A DNA stretch of 44,515 nt from Leptothoe spongobia TAU-MAC 1115. GTDB taxonomy: Bacteria > Cyanobacteriota > Cyanobacteriia > Phormidesmidales > Phormidesmidaceae. How positions within the stretch are numbered: the first letter of the stretch is position 1; every line of letters begins with the position of its first letter. The notes beneath the pieces are model-generated. The model made no database searches, was not told the origin of the DNA, and saw only the letters and a list, made by a program, of their open reading frames with translations. The stretch spans positions 1 to 44,515 of the forward strand of contig NZ_JADOES010000043.1 in assembly GCF_018739885.1 (NCBI RefSeq), given 5' to 3'. Made by a program: the position numbers and the translations under genes. Shown in pieces: positions 1 through 4,528 of the stretch.

Positions 1-201
1 TGGACTGGACTGGGCTACTACCTGGAGTTTTGGCCCCATACCTGGATATCGAACTATCGGATCGAGGTATGGGCACGGGAAGCGATCACCGTTGCAACCA
101 CGATTAGTGTGCCGAACCCAGATGGAGTGTTGTTGTTTCAGACAAGCAACAGCAGTCCTAAGCAATTCACCTTTTTTGGAGTGTCCATTCTCTTTCCGTG
201 A
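1..201 (+). CDS. Partial CDS, C-terminal 66 residues of a phage-structural-like protein
   Basis: Frame 1 is open from the window edge to a TGA at 199-201, so the start lies outside the window. The visible part is rich in aromatic and beta-forming residues (GYYLEFWPHTW near the start, FTFFGVSILFP at the end), as in beta-sheet tail-fibre or baseplate-type domains, but I cannot name a family. Its stop overlaps the GTG start of the next gene in a GTGA overlap (198-201), which implies translational coupling. The phage-structural label rests mostly on the neighbours. Confidence 0.6.
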   Translation, partial: WTGLGYYLEFWPHTWISNYRIEVWAREAITVATTISVPNPDGVLLFQTSNSSPKQFTFFGVSILFP

Positions 202-779
202 GCCAAGAGTTTTCTGAACTACCGGGGCTACCCCTGCCCTACCAGCAAAGCGATCAGCTGCTGGTTGTCAGAAATGGGAGAACCTATCGGGCAAGTCTTG
301 ACCCTAGCATTGCCTTAGGGACTCAAAACGGGTTCACAGACCTAGAATGGGTCATTTTCCAAATTAGAAACACCCATGGTCAAGGCGGTGGTGCATTTCA
401 CCCACCGAACCAATGGTTGCCCCGACCATTCACCTTTAAATCCACCGGCTTCGGCAGTCTCAATGCCATTGGTCAGGTAGTCTTACCGGCTGGTAACTAC
501 TGTTTCAGAGGGTGGACGACCGGTATGGAGAATGGCCGCATGCGGGGCCGATTTCGATCCATGGACTCTCTGATCAATTGGCCCAGTGCCACGGCCTATT
601 CCTTGCATTATTCCTGGCATATCCCCATTGAGGGGGTGTTTACGATTGCATCTCAAACTACCTTTGTGCTGGAGATGCGATGTGACCGTGACCGCTCGAA
701 ACCTTGGGGCTATGGCTATGAGTCCCAGCTTTCCCCCGAGCTATATGCCTCATTGTTGTTCTTTCGTAACGCTCTTTAA
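198..779 (+). CDS. Hypothetical protein, phage tail or fibre-like (193 aa)
   Basis: GTG start inside the preceding gene's stop region (GTGA overlap). The 193-aa product has no signal peptide or membrane segment. It carries an N-terminal LVVRNGRTYRAS segment resembling the short head regions of phage tail-fibre or adhesin subunits, then a beta-rich, glycine- and aromatic-rich body. I do not recognise a catalytic motif. It is followed 6 bp later by a coiled-coil protein, so the genes form a tight plus-strand operon typical of virion or tailocin structural modules. Function is inferred from arrangement only. Confidence 0.55.
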   Translation: MSQEFSELPGLPLPYQQSDQLLVVRNGRTYRASLDPSIALGTQNGFTDLEWVIFQIRNTHGQGGGAFHPPNQWLPRPFTFKSTGFGSLNAIGQVVLPAGNYCFRGWTTGMENGRMRGRFRSMDSLINWPSATAYSLHYSWHIPIEGVFTIASQTTFVLEMRCDRDRSKPWGYGYESQLSPELYASLLFFRNAL

Positions 780-785
780 CGTCCT

Positions 786-1475
786 ATGGTTTCTACTGTT
801 AAACAATCGGCTGTCGATGCCTTAAGTCTACTGTCTCAAGTCCTGCCCATGGCTCCCGATGCAGCCATTCAAGAAGTGGCCGTTGCCCTCAACTCTCGCA
901 TTGATCAGCAGGCCCAAGACATTTCAACCAATCAGACGCTAATCCAGGAACTGCAAGTACAAGTGGCAGAGCTACCCAACCTCCAAGAGGCTGAGCGTCA
1001 GGAAGTCTTGAGTCTGATCCAAGAGAATCTGCCGAATCTGGATTTGAGCTTCAACATCAACTATCTGGGTGAGCCAGTAGATGGACAAATCTTTCTACAA
1101 ATGATTGCCGACCAGCAGGCGGCTAAGCCCGTTGCCGTTGATGAAGTGCAACGGACTGATGGTTATGTCACCAGTGCCAAAGTGCTGATGAGTGATGCCT
1201 CTGAGCAGACAATTACTTTTGAGCGCACGACGTCAGACGATGGCACCATTGCTACCTACATCGGCAGAATTTCCGATGGTGCGGGCGGTGTGGTGGATGG
1301 CTATCAAATGAAGTTCAACGTGTCTCAGCTCAGCGTGGCCGGGTTATCCCTCACCAAGACCTGGGACCAGGACTTAATCAGTCACCGACTGTTTGCAACT
1401 GGCTTATCCATTGAGTTTGAAGCCGTGACCCCAGCGAGTACTGGGGATGCTCCCGATACCCTGGGGACGGCATAA
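786..1475 (+). CDS. Hypothetical coiled-coil protein of phage-like module (229 aa)
   Basis: ATG start 6 bp after the previous stop. Residues about 25-90 form a strong heptad-type helix (NSRIDQQAQDI, then LIQELQVQVAELPNL), followed by a beta-rich C-terminal domain. This architecture is common in trimeric phage fibre and tail proteins. There are no enzymatic motifs. A GC-rich hairpin with a T-run follows at 1521-1542, so it is probably the last gene of its transcript, although the next small gene may be reached by readthrough. Confidence 0.55.
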   Translation: MVSTVKQSAVDALSLLSQVLPMAPDAAIQEVAVALNSRIDQQAQDISTNQTLIQELQVQVAELPNLQEAERQEVLSLIQENLPNLDLSFNINYLGEPVDGQIFLQMIADQQAAKPVAVDEVQRTDGYVTSAKVLMSDASEQTITFERTTSDDGTIATYIGRISDGAGGVVDGYQMKFNVSQLSVAGLSLTKTWDQDLISHRLFATGLSIEFEAVTPASTGDAPDTLGTA

Positions 1476-1520
1476 CTAGCAAGCGCCTTGAAAAAGCTCA
1501 AGCGTTGTCATCCGAGAGCT

Positions 1521-1542
1521 AAGGCCGGTTGCCCGGCCTTTT
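1521..1542 (+). terminator. Rho-independent terminator
   Basis: AAGGCCGG and CCGGCCTT pair across a short loop and are followed by TTTT. It lies between the 786-1475 gene and the small membrane protein at 1562, as expected for the end of the structural-gene transcript. Confidence 0.75.
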
Positions 1543-1561
1543 CTGTTGCCAGGAAGGGACT

Positions 1562-1840
1562 ATGAAAGTTTTTATCAACCAGCTACCACTCATCATTACG
1601 ATTCTCACAGCTCTGGCAGGTGTGATCGGTTGGGGGATTGGCAGAGTCCGTAGAGGCTACGGGCTAGAACGGGACATCAATCATCTAAAGCGCGACTATG
1701 AAACGTTGTCTAATAACTGCAGCAAGCTATTTACTGAGTTAGAGCGACGGTTGGATCAGGCTGAAAAAGAGCTAGCCATCCTGCGAGCTGTCAATCAGGC
1801 ATTGATCGCCCAAGGCCCTAGAAGTAAAACAAATGGTTAG
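1562..1840 (+). CDS. Small membrane protein with C-terminal coiled coil (92 aa), holin/spanin-like
   Basis: I chose ATG 1562 because GGAAGGGA sits just upstream; an in-frame upstream extension has no such site. Residues about 6-26 form one hydrophobic helix (LPLIITILTALAGVIGWGIG), followed by RVRR and a long charged heptad helix to the end. One membrane span plus a cytoplasmic coiled coil is the layout of many small phage-lysis or phage-associated proteins. With the preceding fibre-like genes this supports a prophage or tailocin remnant, but holin function is only a suggestion. Its stop overlaps by 3-4 bp the end of a convergent ATPase fragment. Confidence 0.55.
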   Translation: MKVFINQLPLIITILTALAGVIGWGIGRVRRGYGLERDINHLKRDYETLSNNCSKLFTELERRLDQAEKELAILRAVNQALIAQGPRSKTNG

Positions 1841-2118
1841 TGAGCCTCCAAGCATGGAGGACCACTGGCCAATACCCTGGGTAACACTTCTCTATATATC
1901 GGATTCGCTGGCATTAGTCCCCCAGCAGGGTTTCGTACCACCAATCCTAAATCCACCAAAAACTGTCGGTCATCGTGGGAAATGACTCCTAACTCTTGAC
2001 CCGCCAACATTGGACCAATTACCGAACGAACTCGGTCCTCTCGCAAAACACTCACCAAACTATCAAGATGAGTATCCTGCCGCCGAATCAAAACTTCTTT
2101 GGCGGTAAGCAGAAACCA
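1837..2118 (-). pseudogene. C-terminal fragment of an AAA-type ATP-binding protein
   Basis: The minus-strand frame is open from a TGA at 2119-2121 to a stop at 1837. It reads AKEVLIRRQDTHLDSL, then LREDRVRSVIGPMLAGQ, DDRQFLVDLGLV, and ANPIYREVLPRVLA. This is the characteristic tail of a family of about 500-aa bacterial AAA-type ATPases in which IRRxDTHLDSL and ANPIYREVxPRVL are the C-terminal signature. The Walker A and B core is absent and no start codon with a ribosome binding site is evident (a TTG lies at 2091), so this is a remnant. Disruption by insertion of the phage-like block or by a rearrangement is likely. Confidence 0.65.
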
Positions 2119-2430
2119 TCAGAGCCAGGTATAGCTGAACATTGTTAAGGTATCAATTTAAGCCGGGAAATCCTGACTGGGTGGGGAGTCAGGAGCCAGG
2201 AGCCAGTAAGGCACTGAATTCTGACTCCTGAATTCTGACTTCTGCCCTTGGGCAAACGTTCCGCTTTAAGTTGATACCCATATTAAGACCTCCAAAGTTG
2301 GCAGGTCTCACCTCACTTGGATAACTGTTTGAGAGTTCGATTCTCGCAAAAAACTTCGAGGCGCTAACGCGCCGCATAGGGGAAAAGAGCAAGGTCCCCA
2401 GGCAAAACCTGGCAACCATAGGGTAAAGGG
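2119..2430. other. Gene-free stretch with short repeats and a conserved hairpin
   Basis: This 312-bp stretch holds no convincing gene. It contains GTCAGGA-like short repeats (2185-2206 and, in opposite orientation, 2216-2244), a small GGCGC/GCGCC hairpin at 2360-2373, and, next to the FGS gene, the conserved 3' hairpin of the VR-like cassette (2393-2417). A TTCGATT segment near 2331 recalls a tRNA T-loop, but no tRNA can be folded around it. Confidence 0.6.
2185..2244. repeat. Short degenerate TCAGGAG / CTCCTGA repeats (STRR-like)
   Basis: GTCAGGAGCCAGGAGCCAG on one side, and CTGAATTCTGACTCCTGAATTCTGACT on the other in inverted sense (split here: CTGAATTCTGACT occurs twice). The units resemble the heptanucleotide short tandemly repeated repetitive sequences common in cyanobacterial intergenic DNA and match the better-ordered array at 4236-4285. 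Confidence 0.6.
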
Positions 2431-2559
2431 CTACGGAAGAATCCTGGGCGCTGAACATACAACTCGAAAACCGATATCGGCGTCGCGGGCGCCGGGCGTA
2501 TAGCTGAAGCGGTAAGCGGAGCGGCAATTCCTAGGATCGAAGATCCAGGAGCCGCCGCG
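2393..2559 (-). repeat. DGR-like variable cassette A (variable segment, fixed 3' block, hairpin)
   Basis: This is the 3' end of FGS gene A. Variable codons lie between RGGSW (ending 2545) and GFRVVC (from 2470). The encoded variable residues are IFD, RN, Y, FSY, G, A and DAD around invariant P, CRSA, R, P and R. A fixed block to the stop codon (2431-2472) is nearly identical in the two other cassettes. Past the stop, 2393-2402 and 2408-2417 form a 10-bp hairpin with one mismatch. The pattern matches a DGR variable repeat in an FGS/CLec target. No template repeat or reverse transcriptase is seen nearby. Confidence 0.7.
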
Positions 2560-3291
2560 ACAGACACGTCTAGATGAATTCCCGCCTTCTGTCCAGGCAC
2601 TTGCATCCGTTGGAGCACCGTCATAATTGCCATGCCAATGATCCTGGCACCACTCATAAACATTGCCATGCATGTCGCACAGCCCCCACGCATTAGCCAT
2701 ATCAAAGTAATCCACAGGAGTCGTTTCCTGCCGATATTCACCTTTGGGGCCATTGCCATAGGAACCTGACCACTCTAAGCTCTCGTCATCAGTTCCTCGA
2801 TAGTTAGCCAGCTGAGTACTAATGGTCTCACCAAAGTGAAACGGTGTTGTCGTTTCAGCTCGACAGGCATATTCCCATTCAGCCTCCGTCGGTAAACGAT
2901 AGTCACGACCTGTAAAGCGGGAAAACCGCTCGCAAAACTCTACAGCGTCATACCAGGACACTTGCTCTACCGGACGATTATCCCCCTTAAATCGGGCAGG
3001 GTCAGGCTTTAACTCTCGGGCAACCTGCTCTAAACCGGCCACAAAGCGCCATTGAGCCTGAGTAACAGGATACTTACCCATAAAGAACGTGGACACAGAG
3101 ACTTGATGCTGAGGCCCTTCCCAATCCAACCGGTCTAGCTCATTGTCTGGAGAACCCATCGTAAAACGACCTGCAGGGATCTGCATCATCCGTAAGGTCA
3201 GTCCCTCGTCCAGCCTTTCATCAAAACAGGGATGCTGAGCCTTGCGTTTATTAATAGTGATGCGAGGTTCACGGTCTTGGGTTGCTGGCAT
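2431..3291 (-). CDS. Formylglycine-generating-enzyme-like (FGS/SUMF1) domain protein A (286 aa), candidate DGR target
   Basis: A stand-alone FGS domain. Residues about 33-48 read MMQIPAGRFTMGSP, followed by the family motifs KYPVTQAQWRF, VSWYDAVEFCERFS, YRLPTEAEWEYACRA, DMHGNVYEWCQDHW and RGGSW, ending GFRVVC. True FGE uses two cysteines, one just after GGS[FW] and one five residues later. Here only the second (CRSA) is kept and the first position is Phe in the variable patch, so oxidation of sulfatases is unlikely and ligand binding is more plausible. The start is ATG 3291 without a clear ribosome binding site. It is the last gene of the minus-strand group, 109 bp after FGS gene B. Confidence 0.85.
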   Translation of the reverse strand: MPATQDREPRITINKRKAQHPCFDERLDEGLTLRMMQIPAGRFTMGSPDNELDRLDWEGPQHQVSVSTFFMGKYPVTQAQWRFVAGLEQVARELKPDPARFKGDNRPVEQVSWYDAVEFCERFSRFTGRDYRLPTEAEWEYACRAETTTPFHFGETISTQLANYRGTDDESLEWSGSYGNGPKGEYRQETTPVDYFDMANAWGLCDMHGNVYEWCQDHWHGNYDGAPTDASAWTEGGNSSRRVCRGGSWIFDPRNCRSAYRFSYTPGARDADIGFRVVCSAPRILP

Positions 3292-3364
3292 GGCACAGGC
3301 TGGGAAATAGCAAACAATTGCGAGGTGCTACACACCAAAGAAAGCAAAGAACAAAAGAGCAAGA

Positions 3365-3529
3365 TTCCCAGGCCAAGCCTGAGAACCAAAGGGTAAAGGG
3401 TTACGGAAGAATTCTGGGCGCTGAACATACAACTCGAAAACCAATATAGGTACTGCGGTTGCCGGGTAAAGGATAGTCGCGGAAAGCGGAGCGGCAATGC
3501 CTAGGAGCGTCAGCCCAAGAGCCGCCGCG
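3365..3529 (-). repeat. DGR-like variable cassette B (variable segment, fixed 3' block, hairpin)
   Basis: Same organisation as cassette A. The variable residues are ADA, RH, F, DYP, G, N and STY around invariant P, CRSA, R, P and R. The fixed block is 3401-3442. A hairpin follows the stop: 3365-3373 pairs with 3377-3385, nine pairs including one G-T, with a 3-nt loop. The block GFRVVCSAPRILP is identical in protein and differs from cassette A by two bases over 42. Confidence 0.7.
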
Positions 3530-4225
3530 TCTTACACGATTTGCCCCTTCATTATCAGTTAACCAGGCATTGCCATCCGCTGAAGCACCTTCATAGCTCT
3601 CATGCCAATGATCTTGGCACCACTCATGCACATTGCCATGCATATCACACAAACCCCAGGCATTCGCGATACCAAACTGAGCAACCGGTGTTGTCTCTCG
3701 TCGCCAGTCACCTTTTGGACCACCATTATAAGTTTTTCTACAGTCATAGTTTGCCAGCTTAGGAGTGAGGATTTTGCCAAACGAGAAAGGGGTTTGAGTC
3801 CCGGCTCGGCAGGCATATTCCCATTCAGCCTCGCTGGGCAATCGGTAGGGACGACCGGACAGTCTGGCCAGACGAGCACAAAACTCCACAGCGTCATACC
3901 AGGAAACCTGCTCCACTGGCCGATCAAGTCCTTTCGCATTAGATGGATCAACCGGTAACGGTCGATTTACTTGCCCCATCTCGGCAACCACACGCCACTG
4001 GGCCTGGGTAATGGGGTAACGCCCCATAAAAAAATCCGGCACATTTACCAAGTGTTGAGGGCCTTCAGACACTTTTCGATCCAGCTCATCCTCCGGTGAG
4101 CCCATCATAAACGTCCCCCCCCGAACCAGAATCATATCCAAAGGGATGGCCTCATTGAGTCCCTCCAGAGGCTCGGTAAAGGCTGATGCTACAGCATGGG
4201 TACGACGAGTAGTGAAAGGGGACAT
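3401..4225 (-). CDS. Formylglycine-generating-enzyme-like (FGS/SUMF1) domain protein B (274 aa), candidate DGR target
   Basis: Second stand-alone FGS domain with MILVRGGTFMMGSP at about residues 31-44, then RYPITQAQW, VSWYDAVEFCARL, YRLPSEAEWEYACRA, DMHGNVHEWCQDHW, RGGSW and GFRVVC. The body differs clearly from A and from the FGS part of the vWA fusion, yet the last 14 codons and about 60 bp past the stop are almost identical. The ATG at 4225 has no Shine-Dalgarno site; a heptanucleotide array begins about 10 bp upstream, so its translation start or control is odd. The first FGE catalytic cysteine position is Asp or Ala in the variable patch, so catalysis is unlikely. Confidence 0.85.
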   Translation of the reverse strand: MSPFTTRRTHAVASAFTEPLEGLNEAIPLDMILVRGGTFMMGSPEDELDRKVSEGPQHLVNVPDFFMGRYPITQAQWRVVAEMGQVNRPLPVDPSNAKGLDRPVEQVSWYDAVEFCARLARLSGRPYRLPSEAEWEYACRAGTQTPFSFGKILTPKLANYDCRKTYNGGPKGDWRRETTPVAQFGIANAWGLCDMHGNVHEWCQDHWHESYEGASADGNAWLTDNEGANRVRRGGSWADAPRHCRSAFRDYPLPGNRSTYIGFRVVCSAPRILP

Positions 4226-4235
4226 GAGGCAAGAA

Positions 4236-4285
4236 TCAGGGGGTCAGGAGTCAGGGGTCAGGAGTCAGGGGTCAGGAGTCAGGAG
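4236..4285. repeat. Heptanucleotide tandem repeat GTCAGGR (about 6 units)
   Basis: Units GTCAGGA and GTCAGGG alternate from 4236 to 4285 (plus-strand sense), between the end of the vWA-FGS gene and the start of FGS gene B. This is a cyanobacterial STRR-type array. It occupies the 5' untranslated position of FGS gene B. Confidence 0.85.
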
Positions 4286-4294
4286 TTTCGGGCA

Positions 4295-4336
4295 CTCAAA
4301 GGAAAACACTCGATACTCAAAAGAAAACACTCGATA
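4295..4336. repeat. 21-bp perfect-but-one tandem duplication
   Basis: Two adjacent 21-bp copies (4295-4315 and 4316-4336) differ at one base; each contains GAAAACACTCGATA. They lie between the STRR array and the hairpin of cassette C. Confidence 0.8.
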
Positions 4337-4361
4337 TAGATGGCAAAGGGCAAGAGGGCAA

Positions 4362-4528
4362 GGTCCACAGGCAAAGCCTGAGAACCAGAGGGTAAAGGGT
4401 TACGGAAGAATCCTGGGCGCTGAACATACAACTCGAAAACCGAAAGAGTAGTCGCGGTGGGCGGGCGAATCGTAGTAGCGGTAAGCGGAGCGGCAATACC
4501 CCGGATAGATGAGCCAGGAGCCGCCGCG
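4362..4528 (-). repeat. DGR-like variable cassette C (variable segment, fixed 3' block, hairpin)
   Basis: 3' end of the vWA-FGS fusion gene. The variable residues are LIY, GY, Y, YYD, A, H, DYS and F around invariant P, CRSA, R, P and R. The fixed block 4400-4441 differs from cassette A by one base over 42. Past the stop, 4362-4372 and 4376-4386 form an 11-position hairpin with one mismatch and a 3-nt loop. The loop size and fold are kept although stem bases differ among cassettes. Confidence 0.7.

Noticed and set aside
2325..2350. tRNA T-arm-like sequence (GAGAG-TTCGATT-CTCGC) before the FGS gene
   Set aside because: One stem mismatch and no acceptor, D or anticodon arms fit around it; likely chance.
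3541..3958. Overlapping plus-strand frames opposite the FGS genes
   Set aside because: They are shadows of the conserved FGS reading frames, with no motifs or ribosome binding sites.
4236..4336. CRISPR array
   Set aside because: Units are contiguous heptamers without spacers, followed by a two-copy 21-bp duplication; no cas genes.
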